From Crenobacter caeni (lineage in GTDB: Bacteria > Pseudomonadota > Gammaproteobacteria > Burkholderiales > Chromobacteriaceae): a DNA stretch of 64,000 nt. Location of the stretch: positions 1 to 64,000 of the forward strand of contig NZ_JAAGAA010000013.1 of NCBI RefSeq assembly GCF_010435965.1, given 5' to 3'. Made by a program: the position numbers and the translations under genes. Positions 47,480 to 57,157 of this stretch are shown in pieces. Every line of letters starts with the position of its first letter. Position 1 is the first letter of the stretch. Below the pieces are notes generated by a model, which saw nothing but the letters and a program-made list of their open reading frames with translations, searched no databases and had not been told where the DNA came from.

Positions 47480-48394
47480 ATGCAATCGCAAGACATCCTG
47501 CGCCGCTCCGCGAGCCCGACCCAGCCGCCGATCGCACGCGCACACCAGACCGAGGTCGCCAAGCTGATCGACGTGACCACCTGCATCGGCTGCAAGGCCT
47601 GCCAGGTCGCGTGTTCGGAATGGAACGACCTCAGGGACGAAGTGGGCAGCTGCAACGGCACCTACGACAACCCGACCGACCTCTCCGCGCAGAGCTGGAC
47701 GGTGATGCGCTTTAGCGAGCACGAGGAAGGCGACAAGCTCGAGTGGCTGATCCGCAAGGACGGCTGCATGCATTGCACCGACCCGGGTTGCCTGAAGGCG
47801 TGCCCGTCGCCGGGCGCGATCATCCAGTACGCCAACGGGATCGTCGACTTCCAGTCCGAGCACTGCATCGGCTGTGGCTACTGCATCGCCGGCTGCCCGT
47901 TCAACGTGCCGCGCATCAACGCACGCGACAACAAGGCGTACAAGTGCACCCTGTGTTCCGACCGCGTGACGGTCGGCCAGGAGCCGGCCTGCGTGAAGAC
48001 CTGCCCCACCGGTGCGATCCGCTTCGGCAGCAAGGAAGACATGAAGGTCCATGCGGCCGAACGTGTCGCCGAGCTGAAGACGCGCGGTTTCGAGCAAGCG
48101 GGCCTGTACGACCCGCAAGGCGTAGGCGGCACCCACGTGATGTACGTGCTGCACCACGCAGACCGCCCCGAGCTGTACGCCGGCCTGAAGAAGGACCCGG
48201 CGATCAGCACCACGGTCGGCCTGTGGAAGGGCGTGCTCAAGCCGCTGTCGACCATTGGTCTGGCGGTATCGGTGCTGTTCGGCTTCTTCCACTACATCGG
48301 CGTCGGTCCGAACAAGGCCGATGACGACGAAGACGAAGCCAAGCCGGCAAGTGCGGGCAAGGATAAGCCGGACAGCAAGGAGGACAAGGCATGA
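47480..48394 (+). CDS. fdnH: Formate dehydrogenase iron-sulfur (beta) subunit
   Basis: This subunit carries electrons from FdnG to the cytochrome subunit. The 304-residue protein has four cysteine clusters for 4Fe-4S centres ([11 protein letters not shown] near 35, [13 protein letters not shown] near 97, [13 protein letters not shown] near 130 and CTLCSDR near 157). A C-terminal membrane anchor (about 250-275, [15 protein letters not shown]) is followed by a charged tail. It lies 12 bases after fdnG and overlaps fdnI by four. Confidence 0.96.
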   Translation: MQSQDILRRSASPTQPPIARAHQTEVAKLIDVTTCIGCKACQVACSEWNDLRDEVGSCNGTYDNPTDLSAQSWTVMRFSEHEEGDKLEWLIRKDGCMHCTDPGCLKACPSPGAIIQYANGIVDFQSEHCIGCGYCIAGCPFNVPRINARDNKAYKCTLCSDRVTVGQEPACVKTCPTGAIRFGSKEDMKVHAAERVAELKTRGFEQAGLYDPQGVGGTHVMYVLHHADRPELYAGLKKDPAISTTVGLWKGVLKPLSTIGLAVSVLFGFFHYIGVGPNKADDDEDEAKPASAGKDKPDSKEDKA

Positions 48395-49020
48395 AGGAAA
48401 AGCTGATCCGCCGCTATAACGCGGCCGAGCGCGTCAACCACTGGATCGTCGCGGTGTGCTTCATCGTGCTGGCGATCTCGGGGCTGGCCTTCTTCTACCC
48501 GGCGTTCTTCTGGCTGACCGGCGTATTCGGCACGCCACAGCTCGCGCGCATCGTCCACCCCTTCGTCGGTGTGGTGATGTTCGTCGGCTTCTTCGTGCAG
48601 TTCTTGCGCTACTGGCACCACAACTTCATCGACCGCGAGGACGTGAAGTGGATGAAGTCGGTGAAGGAAGTGCTGAGCGGCCACGAAGTCGGCGACACCG
48701 GCAAGTACAACGGCGGCCAGAAAGGCATGTTCTGGATGATGACGTTGTGCATGCTGGGGCTGATCTCCACCGGCATCGTCATCTGGCGCCCGTACTTTGC
48801 CCAGTACTTCCCGATCGAGCTGATCCGCGTCGCACTGTTCGTGCACGCCTGGGCGGCGCTGGCGCTGATCGCGGGCATCATCATCCACGTCTACGCGGCG
48901 ATCTGGGTGCGCGGCACCATCCGCGCGATGGTCGAAGGCGTGGTCACCGAGGCGTGGGCGAAGAAGCACCACCCGCGCTGGTTCCGTGAAGTGAAAGCCC
49001 GTCAGGAGCAGGAAAAGTAA
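48391..49020 (+). CDS. fdnI: Formate dehydrogenase cytochrome b556 (gamma) subunit
   Basis: A 209-residue membrane subunit that passes electrons to quinone. Four hydrophobic helices lie at about 17-40, 53-72, 112-132 and 150-172. Candidate haem ligands are His17 (RVNHWI), His56 (IVHPFVG) and His151 (FVHAW), with His162 in IIHVYAA. It overlaps fdnH and abuts fdhE, giving the operon fdnG-H-I-fdhE. Confidence 0.95.
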   Translation: MKEKLIRRYNAAERVNHWIVAVCFIVLAISGLAFFYPAFFWLTGVFGTPQLARIVHPFVGVVMFVGFFVQFLRYWHHNFIDREDVKWMKSVKEVLSGHEVGDTGKYNGGQKGMFWMMTLCMLGLISTGIVIWRPYFAQYFPIELIRVALFVHAWAALALIAGIIIHVYAAIWVRGTIRAMVEGVVTEAWAKKHHPRWFREVKARQEQEK

Positions 49021-49932
49021 ATGAGCATCCGCATCGTCCCCGAGGGCGAGCTCAAATCGGCGGCGGGAGACATCCCGCCGCTTTTGTTGCCCGACCCGAA
49101 AACGCTGTACCTCAAACGCGCCGAGCGCTTCGATACGCTGGCCGACGGCCACGCCATGGCCGACTACCTGCGTTTCTGCGCCCGCATCGCACGCGCGCAG
49201 CACGCGCTCGCCGCCAAGCCGCTGCCCTTGCCCGCGCGCGACACCTACCTTGCGCAATGCGCCGAACACGCGCTGCCGCCGCTCGCCCCGCCCGGCTGGG
49301 CGCGTGACGCGCGCTGGCAGGACGGCCTCGCCGCCTTGCTCGCCGACATCGCCCCCGTCTGCCAAGGCCCTGCCGCCGACGCCGTCGCCCGCTTGCAGGC
49401 GATGGACCACGCCGAAGTGGAAACGATGGCCGACGCGCTGCAGGCAGGCCGCTTTGTCGACGCCGACCCGGCCGCCGCACCGCTCATCTGGGCTGCGCTG
49501 TCGGTCTACTACAGCACGCAGGCAAGCCAGCTCAAGGTGACCGCCAAGCCCGAGCCGGGCGACGCGCGCGAACTGTGCCCGGTCTGCCAGCAGGCGCCGG
49601 TTGCCAGCGTGGTGCGTATTGGAGATAAGGCCGGCCTGCGCTACCTGCACTGCACCTTGTGCGAGAGCGAGTGGCACTACGTGCGCGCGCAGTGCAGCGC
49701 GTGCGAGTCAAGCCGCGACATCGGCCTGTGGACGCTGGACGACGCGCGCGCCGCGGTGCGCGCCGAGACCTGCGGCGAGTGCAACAGCTACCTCAAGCTG
49801 ATGGCGCTCGACATCGACCATACGCTCGAGCCGGTCGCCGACGACCTGGCCACCCTCGCGCTCGACGCCGCGGTCGAGGAACAGGGCTACGCGCGCAGCG
49901 CGATCAACCCGTTCCTGTTCCCCAGTAGTTAA
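49021..49932 (+). CDS. fdhE: Formate dehydrogenase accessory protein FdhE
   Basis: FdhE assists maturation of formate dehydrogenase-N/O, probably as a metal-binding rubredoxin-like protein. The 303-residue protein has CPVCQ (about 186-190), CTLCESEW, CSACESS and CGECNSY motifs in the C-terminal half. It starts immediately after the fdnI stop codon. A terminator follows at 49936-49970. Confidence 0.94.
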   Translation: MSIRIVPEGELKSAAGDIPPLLLPDPKTLYLKRAERFDTLADGHAMADYLRFCARIARAQHALAAKPLPLPARDTYLAQCAEHALPPLAPPGWARDARWQDGLAALLADIAPVCQGPAADAVARLQAMDHAEVETMADALQAGRFVDADPAAAPLIWAALSVYYSTQASQLKVTAKPEPGDARELCPVCQQAPVASVVRIGDKAGLRYLHCTLCESEWHYVRAQCSACESSRDIGLWTLDDARAAVRAETCGECNSYLKLMALDIDHTLEPVADDLATLALDAAVEEQGYARSAINPFLFPSS

Positions 49933-49935
49933 ACA

Positions 49936-49970
49936 AAACGCCGGCTACCTGAAAGGGGGGGCCGGTGTTT
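49936..49970 (+). terminator. Terminator of the fdnGHI-fdhE operon
   Basis: AAACGCCGGC and GCCGGTGTTT form a 10-bp stem with one G-U pair, 5 bases after the fdhE stop. Confidence 0.65.
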
Positions 49971-49989
49971 CTAACGGCAGAAAGCCTGT

Positions 49990-50433
49990 GTGCAACGACA
50001 AACTGAGCAACTGGTCAAAAAATTTAGAGCAGCCTTAGAAAGCACTCCACGAAACGGTCTACGCACAACTCTCGGCTGCACGGATTTTCCAAGTGCTTGC
50101 TGCGATGATGCATCGCTATTACTTGCAGCGTACCTCAACGACAATGGGGTTATTGGAAGCACAAGAGTCAGCGGCGTAAATGGCGGCAAACATAAAGAAT
50201 TGAGAAGTCATGTATGGCTACTGTGCTCAGGCTTCATCATCGACATCACAGCAGACCAATTCACTAGCTATAAAATTGACCCAGTCTTTGTCAACAAAAA
50301 ATCAACATTTCACAAAACATTCGAGATAAAAAGCGAAGGTCCAGCCGATTTCAGAATCAAGTTCAGAGATGACCCTAAGTGGCTTTCAAGCTTTGAAAAT
50401 GATTACAAAATCGTATTGAGCAACGTCAAGTAA
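49990..50433 (+). CDS. AT-rich orphan protein with possible Cys-His-Asp triad
   Basis: A 147-residue protein from a GTG start with no clear ribosome binding site. Its DNA is visibly AT-richer than the surroundings, with codons such as aaa, aat and tta, suggesting recent acquisition. It contains SACCDDASLLLAAYL (about 35-49), SHVWLLC (about 73-79) and IDITADQF (about 84-91). This spacing recalls transglutaminase/papain-like enzymes with Cys, His and Asp. The function is not established. A REP-like repeat follows 15 bases after the stop. Confidence 0.65.
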   Translation: MQRQTEQLVKKFRAALESTPRNGLRTTLGCTDFPSACCDDASLLLAAYLNDNGVIGSTRVSGVNGGKHKELRSHVWLLCSGFIIDITADQFTSYKIDPVFVNKKSTFHKTFEIKSEGPADFRIKFRDDPKWLSSFENDYKIVLSNVK

Positions 50434-50447
50434 GTAAGCGCATAGTA

Positions 50448-50483
50448 GGGTGGGTCAGCCGCTGCAAAGCGGCGTAACTCACC
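50448..50483. repeat. REP-like palindrome 1 of the fdhE-srkA region
   Basis: GGTGGGT...GCCGC / GCGGC...ACTCACC around TGCAAA. Member of the family also seen at 11451-11482. Confidence 0.6.
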
Positions 50484-50508
50484 GCAGGGGAACCGGGCGA
50501 GCGCCGGA

Positions 50509-50542
50509 TGGTGGGTTACAGCCTGCGGTCTTCCCCCCACCC
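50509..50542. repeat. REP-like palindrome 2, degenerate copy
   Basis: Begins TGGTGGGTTACAGCCTGCGG as in the perfect copies, but its right arm reads TTCCCCCCACCC. It lies between the orphan gene and the Lrp stop codon. Confidence 0.45.
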
Positions 50543-50555
50543 GACCCAACCACCA

Positions 50556-51002
50556 TCACTTAACCGGCGGCGACAGCGGCCGCAGCGGGATTGGCGTCGA
50601 CATCACGATCGAGGTACGCGTCTCGCCGAAGTGGTTGATCGCGCCGACCAGCGCCTCGAGGTGGGCGATGTCGCGGGTCACCACCCTCAACATGTACGAG
50701 TCCTGCCCGGTCACGTGCACGCACTCGATCACCTCCGGCATTTCACGCAGTTTCGCGAGCAGCTTCTGCTTGCCCGGCTGCGGCGTCGTCATGCCGATCA
50801 GCGCCTGCACCCCATAACCGACCGCAACCGGGTCGACGACCGCCCGGTAGCCGCGGATCACGCCAGCCTCTTCCAGCCGCTTGAGTCGCTCCGAGGTCGC
50901 CGGCACCGAAAGCCCGACCCGTGCGGCCAGTTCGGTCAACGAGAGCCGGCCATCCTGCTGGATCGCCTGCAGCAACGCCCACGCCTTGCCATCTATTTCC
51001 AT
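50556..51002 (-). CDS. Lrp/AsnC-family transcriptional regulator
   Basis: A 148-residue regulator with an N-terminal helix-turn-helix (about 5-55, AWALLQAIQQDGRLSLTELA and SVPATSERLKRLEE) and a C-terminal RAM ligand-binding domain. It is divergent from a LysE-family exporter 124 bases away, so it most likely controls amino-acid export in response to an amino acid. Confidence 0.93.
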   Translation of the reverse strand: MEIDGKAWALLQAIQQDGRLSLTELAARVGLSVPATSERLKRLEEAGVIRGYRAVVDPVAVGYGVQALIGMTTPQPGKQKLLAKLREMPEVIECVHVTGQDSYMLRVVTRDIAHLEALVGAINHFGETRTSIVMSTPIPLRPLSPPVK

Positions 51003-51126
51003 TTTTAGGCTACCTCTGCATTGACCAACGTTTTTTCAGGCAAATAAAAAAATCACCGGAATAATCGCATTCCCGCAGCAGGCGCGCACCCTGAAAATAA
51101 AAACTCCACAAGAAAAGGAGCAAACG

Positions 51127-51744
51127 ATGTCGTCGGCTACATTGTTCTGGCAATCGGCGTTGGTCGGGCTGTCGGTCGCCGCGCCGCTGGGGCCGATCGG
51201 CCTGTTGTGCATGCAACGCTCGCTCGAGTCCGGCGCGCGCCGCGGCTTCGTCAGCGGGCTGGGCGCGGCCAGCGCCGACATGCTGTACGCGCTGCTGGGC
51301 GCACTGGGTGCCGGTGCGCTGGTGCGGGTGTTCGTGGGTTGGGAGAACTGGCTTGCTGCGGCCGGTGCCGCCTTCATGCTGTGGCTGGCGCTGGGCATGC
51401 TACGCGCGCCCTCTACGGTCAAAGCGGCCGGAGCGCGCGATGGTGGCGGACTGTTGGCCGCCTACACATCGGTGCTCGCGCTGACAGCGACCAACCCGCT
51501 GACGGTGTCCTCGTTTATCGCCATCTTCGCGACGCTTGGCGTGCGGCAGGAAACGGGCACAGGCAGCCTGCTTTTCGCGCTTGGCGTGTTCGCCGGCTCG
51601 GCCTTGTGGTGGGCGCTGCTGAGCGCAGGCTGCTCGGTGCTTGGCCGGCAGCTGGATGTGTCGCTACGGGTGCGGATCAACCGTGCCGCCGGCCTGCTGT
51701 TGGCAGCCTTCGCACTCTTCAAGCTCGCGCAATTGGCCACTTGA
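51127..51744 (+). CDS. LysE-family amino-acid exporter
   Basis: A 205-residue inner-membrane protein with about six hydrophobic segments. The family's N-terminal motif appears as AAPLGPIGLLCMQRSLESG (about 20-38), with NPLTVSSFI in the central repeat. LysE/RhtB proteins export amino acids by proton antiport. The substrate is not predictable. An AAAAGGAG site precedes the ATG. It is divergent from the Lrp gene. Confidence 0.9.
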   Translation: MSSATLFWQSALVGLSVAAPLGPIGLLCMQRSLESGARRGFVSGLGAASADMLYALLGALGAGALVRVFVGWENWLAAAGAAFMLWLALGMLRAPSTVKAAGARDGGGLLAAYTSVLALTATNPLTVSSFIAIFATLGVRQETGTGSLLFALGVFAGSALWWALLSAGCSVLGRQLDVSLRVRINRAAGLLLAAFALFKLAQLAT

Positions 51745-51778
51745 AAAGCGCAAGGTTTCCCCCTGAGCGAGTACCGGA

Positions 51779-51808
51779 TGGTGGGTTACGGCCTGCGGCC
51801 TAACCCAC
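51779..51808. repeat. REP-like palindrome 3
   Basis: TGGTGGGTTACGGCC-TGC-GGCCTAACCCAC core, identical over its central 28 bases to the copy at 51989. Confidence 0.7.
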
Positions 51809-51861
51809 GCCTCCCACAGCGGCCGCCTGGACAGCACGCCGAGCTGCTCGCGTATCGGGTA

Positions 51862-51897
51862 GGGTGGGTTAGGCGCCGGCAGGCGCCGTAACCCACC
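51862..51897. repeat. REP-like palindrome 4
   Basis: GGTGGGTTAGGCGCC and GGCGCCGTAACCCACC around GGCA, same design with a different stem core. Confidence 0.7.
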
Positions 51898-51988
51898 ATC
51901 GGGCGCAGCCGGGAGCGGCCGGGCCGGGTGGCCTTTGGCGGACGGCGGGGTGTTGGTGGGTGCCGGTGGTGGCCGGGGGGTGACCGGG

Positions 51989-52042
51989 TGGTGGGTTACG
52001 GCCTGCGGCCTAACCCACCCTACCTCACTAACCCACCCTACC
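51989..52042. repeat. REP-like palindrome 5 plus a half copy
   Basis: A full copy at 51989-52020 is followed by a repeated TAACCCACCCTACC half at 52029-52042, ending against the srkA stop codon. Together with copies 3 and 4 this fills the 298-base gap 51745-52042, where no gene is seen. Confidence 0.7.
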
Positions 52043-53029
52043 TCACACGCCCCACAGCGGCGGCTCGGACAGCGCGCCCAGTTGTTCGCGCAGGGTGAGC
52101 ACCTGTTCTTCCCAGTAGCGCTGGCTGCCGAACCACGGGAATGCACTGCCGAAGGCCGGGTCGTCCACACGCGCGGCGAGCCACGCCGAGTAGTGGATCA
52201 GGCGCAGCGTGCGCAGCGGCTCGACGAGATGCAGCTCGCGCTCGTCGAATTCTGCGAAGTCTTCGTAGCCGGCGAGCACGGCGGCCAGTTGCGCCTGCTG
52301 CTCGCTGCGGCTGCCCGAGAGCAGCATCCAGATATCCTGCATCGCCGGCGCCATCCGGCTGTCGTCCAGATCCACGAAGTGCGGGCCGGCGTCGGTCCAC
52401 ATCAGGTTGCCGGCGTGGCAGTCGCCGTGCACGCGCAACAGGCGCACGTCCCCTGAGCGCGCGTACGCCGCGCGCACCGCGTCCACGCACTGGCGCGCGA
52501 TCGTCTGCCACGGCTCGACAAGCTCGGGCGGCAGCAGGCCGCTTGCAAGCACCGTTTCAACTGCCGCGTCGCCGAAGCTGTCGGCGTTAAGCGTGCCGCG
52601 CGCCTGGTAGGGGCGGCAGGCGCCGACCGCGTGGATGCGGCCAAGAAAGCGGCCCAGCCACTCGAGCACGTCGGCGTCACCCAGCTCGGGCGGGCGGCCG
52701 CCGCGCCGTTCGAACAGCGCAAACAGGAAGCCGTCGTGCTCGAACAGCGTCTGCCCGCCGAAGACCAACGGCGGCACCACCGGGATTTCCGCCTCGGCGA
52801 GCTCCAGCGAGAACGCGTGCTCCTCGAGGATGGCCTCGCGGCGCCAGCGCCCGGGGCGGTAGAACTTGGCGACCAGCGGCGGCGCATCGTCGAGGCCGAC
52901 CTGGTAGACGCGGTTCTCGTAGCTACCAAGCGCCATCAGGCTGCCGCTGGCGCGCACGCCGACGCTTTCGACGGCGTCGAGCAGGAAGTCCGGCGTCAGC
53001 CGGGCGAAGGGGTGCAGGGATTCGGTCAT
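52043..53029 (-). CDS. srkA: Stress response serine/threonine kinase (SrkA/YihE/RdoA)
   Basis: SrkA is a cytoplasmic kinase of the choline-kinase-like fold involved in envelope and oxidative stress. The 328-residue protein has the nucleotide loop SYENRVYQV (about 33-41), Lys in LVAKFYRP, the catalytic loop HGDCHAGNLMW (about 198-208) and the metal-binding FVDLDDSRM. The ATG at 53029 is chosen; the longer frame adds an unconserved arginine-rich stretch. Confidence 0.94.
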   Translation of the reverse strand: MTESLHPFARLTPDFLLDAVESVGVRASGSLMALGSYENRVYQVGLDDAPPLVAKFYRPGRWRREAILEEHAFSLELAEAEIPVVPPLVFGGQTLFEHDGFLFALFERRGGRPPELGDADVLEWLGRFLGRIHAVGACRPYQARGTLNADSFGDAAVETVLASGLLPPELVEPWQTIARQCVDAVRAAYARSGDVRLLRVHGDCHAGNLMWTDAGPHFVDLDDSRMAPAMQDIWMLLSGSRSEQQAQLAAVLAGYEDFAEFDERELHLVEPLRTLRLIHYSAWLAARVDDPAFGSAFPWFGSQRYWEEQVLTLREQLGALSEPPLWGV

Positions 53030-53091
53030 GCGCCGATTATAAGCGCCGGCGTGCTTGCTGCGCCTGCCCTGCGCTGGCATCCTCGCATGTT

Positions 53092-53349
53092 TTGCTATCG
53101 GACGATCGCCTTTACATGCACCACCGTCTGCTCGACCCCGGCAGCTTCATGCGCGCCGGCTGGCGCCTCGCCCAGAACCCGCGCCTGCGCCATCGCGCTG
53201 CGCGCCGCCGCGCACGGCTGCCGCTGCCAGATCGCCTGTTCTACCGGCTGGTCGCGCCGCCCCTGTGGCTGTTCCTGCACGCCGCGCTGGCGGTGCTGAT
53301 CGTCCTCTTCCTGTTGATGCCTGTGTTCTGGCTACTCGATCTGACCTGA
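53092..53349 (+). CDS. Small single-pass membrane protein upstream of selA
   Basis: An 85-residue protein with a basic, Arg-rich first half ([13 protein letters not shown]) and one C-terminal transmembrane helix (about 57-82, [18 protein letters not shown]). It ends two bases before the selA start and so is probably co-transcribed. No family is recognised. An ATG at 53116 is an alternative start. Confidence 0.6.
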   Translation: MLSDDRLYMHHRLLDPGSFMRAGWRLAQNPRLRHRAARRRARLPLPDRLFYRLVAPPLWLFLHAALAVLIVLFLLMPVFWLLDLT

Positions 53350-53351
53350 CC

Positions 53352-54749
53352 ATGCCGCTTGCCGACCTCTTCCGCGCCCTGCCGCAAACCGACCGCCTGC
53401 TCGCCGACCCCGCTTTCGCGCAACTGATAGAACGCCATGGCCGCAGCGCAGTCATCTCCGCCGCCCGCGACTCGCTGGATACGGCGCGTGCCGAAATCCG
53501 CACAAGCGGGGCGCTGCCCGCGTGGGCGCAAACGCCCGAACAGCTGGCCGAACGCGTCGCCGCGCAGCTTGCCGCGCAGCGGCGCCCCAGCCTGCGCCCG
53601 GTCATCAACCTGACCGGCACCGTGCTGCACACCAACCTTGGCCGCGCCTGGCAGGCCGACGCGGCGATAGCCGCGGTGGTCGCCACGATGCAGGGCGCGG
53701 TCAACCTCGAATACGACCTGGACGGTGCCGGGCGCGGCCACCGCGACACGGCGGTGGCGGAACTGCTGTGCACGCTGACCGGCGCCGAAGCGGCGTGCGT
53801 GGTCAACAACAACGCGGCGGCAGTGCTGATCGCACTGTCCGCGCTCGCCGCCGGGCGCGAGGTGATCGTCTCGCGCGGCGAGCTGGTCGAGATCGGCGGC
53901 GCGTTCCGCATGCCCGACGTGATGCGGCAAGCCGGCTGCACGCTGGCCGAGGTCGGCACCACCAACCGCACCCATCCGAAAGATTACGCGGGCGCCGTCA
54001 ACGAGCGCACCGCGCTGATGATGAAGGTGCACACCAGCAATTACTCGATCGAGGGCTTTACCAAGAGCGTCTCCGAGGCAGAACTTGCGCCGCTCGCACA
54101 TGAAAAGGGGCTGCCGCTGATCACCGACCTGGGCGCGGGCGCGCTGGTGGACCTCGCCGCCTACGGGCTGCCGGCCGAGCCGATGCCGCAGGCGATGATT
54201 GCCGCGGGGGTGGATCTGGTCACTTTCTCCGGCGACAAGCTACTGGGCGGCCCGCAGGCCGGGCTGATCATCGGGCGGCGCGAACTGATCGAGCGCATCC
54301 AGTCGCACCCGCTCAAGCGCGCGCTGCGCTGCGACAAGATGACGCTCGCCGCGCTGGAGGCGACGCTCAGGCTCTACCTCGAACCCGAGTTGCTCCCCGA
54401 ACGCCTGCCGACCTTGCGCCTGCTCACCCGTAACGAGGCCGAACTGCGTGCGCAGGCCGAGCGCGTCGCCCCCGCGCTGCAGTCGCTGCTGGGAGACGCG
54501 TTTATCGTCGCGGCCGAGCCTTGCGCGTCGCAGATCGGCAGCGGCTCGCTGCCGGTGAACCGGCTGCCGAGCTGGGCGGTCTCCGTGCGCGCCGCCGACC
54601 ATCAGGACCGCACGCTCAGGCAACTGGCCGACGGCTGGCGCGCCAAGGCCACCCCGGTAATCGTCCGGCTGGGCGACGGTAGGTTGTGGCTCGACCTGCG
54701 CTGCCTCTGCGACGAGGCGGCGCTCTTCGCCGCGCTTTCAGCCCACTAG
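53352..54749 (+). CDS. selA: L-seryl-tRNA(Sec) selenium transferase
   Basis: SelA converts seryl-tRNA(Sec) to selenocysteinyl-tRNA(Sec) with selenophosphate. The 465-residue PLP enzyme has Lys296 in [13 protein letters not shown], the [14 protein letters not shown] segment (about 91-104) and the usual length. It supplies the selenocysteine for FdnG. selB and selC lie 3.4 kb downstream, separated by three unrelated genes. Confidence 0.97.
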   Translation: MPLADLFRALPQTDRLLADPAFAQLIERHGRSAVISAARDSLDTARAEIRTSGALPAWAQTPEQLAERVAAQLAAQRRPSLRPVINLTGTVLHTNLGRAWQADAAIAAVVATMQGAVNLEYDLDGAGRGHRDTAVAELLCTLTGAEAACVVNNNAAAVLIALSALAAGREVIVSRGELVEIGGAFRMPDVMRQAGCTLAEVGTTNRTHPKDYAGAVNERTALMMKVHTSNYSIEGFTKSVSEAELAPLAHEKGLPLITDLGAGALVDLAAYGLPAEPMPQAMIAAGVDLVTFSGDKLLGGPQAGLIIGRRELIERIQSHPLKRALRCDKMTLAALEATLRLYLEPELLPERLPTLRLLTRNEAELRAQAERVAPALQSLLGDAFIVAAEPCASQIGSGSLPVNRLPSWAVSVRAADHQDRTLRQLADGWRAKATPVIVRLGDGRLWLDLRCLCDEAALFAALSAH

Positions 54750-55966
54750 GGTACGCAGGCCGGGTCGGCCGCGCGCCGCATCGAGCCGAGCAGCGCGGCC
54801 AGGTCACATGCGCCGTGTGGGCAGGCGTTTAGCGTGACGCGCGCGCGCTCGGGCGCAATATCGCTGCCGCCGGCGAGCAGGCCGGACAGGGGCTGCGCCC
54901 AATACTCGGCCCTTACCTCGCGCGCGCCTCCCTCGCCGCGGTACACCGCGAACACCAGCGCGCCGGCCGGCGGCGTCGCGCGCACCGGCCAGTCAGCCGC
55001 CTGCCAGCGTGCGCCGAGCAAGGCGCCGACGTTGGCGAGGTTGGTGTCGTGGCCGACGAGCACGCTCAGGCGCGGTGCACCGGGTGTGCCCGCGCGCGCA
55101 AGCTCTACAAAGAGCCGCGACAGCAACGCCGAGCCGCGCCTTTGCGCGAGGTAAGGCGTCCATTGCGTGAGCCCGAAGGCGGCCACATGCGCGTCCAGCA
55201 TGCGCGAGAGCACCGGCGCGCCGGCACTCGAGTAGCCCGGCCGCTCCACCGCGTCCAGCATCAGCACCTCGGCCGCGTCCGACGCCAGTGCGAGGCCGCC
55301 AGCGAGCGCGATATTGGCGTGGCCGTCGTCGCGGCGCGGCGCGATGTGCGTCGACAGCCGCGTCAGCGTGCACGGCGCGCGGGCGCCTTCCCGCGCGCAC
55401 AGCGCGTCGGGCGTCGGCCCCAGCGCCTGCTGGACCAGCACGAGCGACGCCGCCTGCCGGTCTACGTAGCGCGCGAGGTCACCCCCTGCCGTCGCCAGCA
55501 TCGCGGCGCGGGCCTTGCCGACATCCAGCGCGCACACGCCGGCCTTCACCGGGTGGAACAGTGCGTCAAGCTTGCCACTTGCCGACACCACCCGCGGCGG
55601 GCACGCGGCGGACAGCCCGCGTGCGAGCGCGGCAGCGGTCGCTCGCGTGCGCTCGTCCACGTCCGCGTACAGCGATATTTCGCCAGGCTTCGGACACAAA
55701 CCAAGCCCAAGCCGCGCGCCGTAGGCGCGGCCCATCGTCTCGGCAAGCGCCGCGCCGCGCGCGGAGAGCTCGCCCCGCCCGACCGTCCACACAGGCCACG
55801 GCCGCGCGCTCCACCGCGCCAGCGTGTCCGCGCCCTGGGTCGGCGCGCGCACCCCGTGCCGCGATAGCACCACCAAGGCCAGCGGCGCGTCGTCCGCCGT
55901 GGCCGCCAGCGGCCACCCCATCAGCGCGCACAGGCACACCACAGACCACCGTTGCCATCCTCGCAT
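54746..55966 (-). CDS. Periplasmic histidine acid phosphatase
   Basis: Histidine acid phosphatases (AppA/Agp type) release phosphate from sugar phosphates or phytate. The 406-residue precursor has a signal peptide (about 1-23), the catalytic RHGVRAP (36-42, His37 nucleophile) and the proton-donor HD in VGHDTN near residue 311. Substrate is not resolved. It overlaps the end of selA by four bases on the opposite strand. Confidence 0.9.
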   Translation of the reverse strand: MRGWQRWSVVCLCALMGWPLAATADDAPLALVVLSRHGVRAPTQGADTLARWSARPWPVWTVGRGELSARGAALAETMGRAYGARLGLGLCPKPGEISLYADVDERTRATAAALARGLSAACPPRVVSASGKLDALFHPVKAGVCALDVGKARAAMLATAGGDLARYVDRQAASLVLVQQALGPTPDALCAREGARAPCTLTRLSTHIAPRRDDGHANIALAGGLALASDAAEVLMLDAVERPGYSSAGAPVLSRMLDAHVAAFGLTQWTPYLAQRRGSALLSRLFVELARAGTPGAPRLSVLVGHDTNLANVGALLGARWQAADWPVRATPPAGALVFAVYRGEGGAREVRAEYWAQPLSGLLAGGSDIAPERARVTLNACPHGACDLAALLGSMRRAADPACVP

Positions 55967-56022
55967 CGTTTCTACCCCTACATAGACATGCGTACAGTAT
56001 GGACAGCGGCGCGCGCCCATGA

Positions 56023-56049
56023 AAAAACCGGGCTCGCGGCCCGGTTTTT
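56023..56049 (-). terminator. Terminator of the DUF2860 gene
   Basis: AAAAACCGGGC and GCCCGGTTTTT around TCGCG, 19 bases after the stop codon in the minus direction. Confidence 0.85.
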
Positions 56050-56068
56050 CTCTGGCAGTTCAGTGTGC

Positions 56069-57061
56069 TCAGAAGCTGTAGCGCACGCCGGCGCCGACGC
56101 GGCTCACTTCGGTGTCGAAGAAGTCGATGTCGGAGTCGGACTTGCCGTAGGCGGCGTTCACGTAGCCGGACAGCTGCTTGTAGCCGAACAGCTTGCCGTG
56201 CAGGTAGTTGACGCCGATCACGTATTCGTCGGCGTCCGCCTTGCGGTTCCAGATCGGGTTGGCCGCGTCGTAGTCCTGCTTGCCGACGTAGGCGGTGGTG
56301 GTGAACACGCCGGTGCCGGTGCGGATGCCGTAGTCGAGCTTGAGACCGGTGCTCTTGCTGCTCATCGCGCGGCCGTCTAGGTCGTGCTCGGCGTAGACGA
56401 CGCCCGGTGCCAGGAACTGGCCCGGCGCGAATTCCCAGTCGTACGACACGTTGACGCGGGTGACGTCGCCGTTACGGTCGAGCAGCGCACGCTCAGCCGA
56501 CGACAGCCCCAGGCCAAGGCCGCTGCGCTCTTCGTCGAGTTCGATCTTGCGGCGGGTGATGTCGGCGCTGAAGTTGCTGCCGAGGATGCCTTCCCAGCCC
56601 AGACGCACGCCGTTCGACTTGCGCTTGGTATCGCTGCGCTCACCGGACGCGTACGGGTTCGCCCACACTTCGTTCGGCGCGATGCCGTTGAAGACCAGGC
56701 CGAAGGAGACGATGCCGTTGGCGCCGACTTCCTGGCGCACCGCCAGTTGCTGCGAGTAGTCCAGGCGCATCTGGTCGTGGATCTGGTTGCCGAGCACGAA
56801 CTGGGTGCGGCTGTCGGCCAGCGTGTAGCGCAGGTCGAGCGAAGGCATGAACTGACCCTCGTTGTGGCTCTTGGGGGCATTGCCCAGGCCTTCGGAGCGC
56901 TCGTTGCCGTCGACCTTGTAGAAGTTCGACGCGACGTCGTTGGTCGCAATGCCGACGCCGACCGAGCCGGAGAAGCCGTTGGTGGTCGGGATCGGGTTGA
57001 TGGCGGCGTGGGCCGAGCCGGCGGCCAGCACGGCAGCCGCGATGGGAGTCAGAAATCGCAT
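56069..57061 (-). CDS. DUF2860 outer-membrane beta-barrel protein
   Basis: The 330-residue precursor has a signal peptide ending in AHA (about 1-19) and a mature part of alternating strands. The terminal Phe (VRYSF) is typical of outer-membrane barrels. Its NGFSGSVGVG beginning fits DUF2860 proteins. Function is unknown; a porin-like role is possible. The ATG at 57061 has AGGA upstream. A CRP-like palindrome lies about 100 bases upstream. Confidence 0.85.
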   Translation of the reverse strand: MRFLTPIAAAVLAAGSAHAAINPIPTTNGFSGSVGVGIATNDVASNFYKVDGNERSEGLGNAPKSHNEGQFMPSLDLRYTLADSRTQFVLGNQIHDQMRLDYSQQLAVRQEVGANGIVSFGLVFNGIAPNEVWANPYASGERSDTKRKSNGVRLGWEGILGSNFSADITRRKIELDEERSGLGLGLSSAERALLDRNGDVTRVNVSYDWEFAPGQFLAPGVVYAEHDLDGRAMSSKSTGLKLDYGIRTGTGVFTTTAYVGKQDYDAANPIWNRKADADEYVIGVNYLHGKLFGYKQLSGYVNAAYGKSDSDIDFFDTEVSRVGAGVRYSF

Positions 57062-57157
57062 GGGTAATCCTGTTAGTAGGGGGCCGCCGCCAGAGGGCCG
57101 CGGCACAGGTGGGCGTGTGGCCGGCATCGTCACATGGATAGAATTTGATTTCTAACG

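Noticed and set aside
51664-52170. 168-codon minus-strand frame across the repeat cluster
   Set aside because: It is made of palindromic repeat sequence plus antisense srkA and shows no domain.
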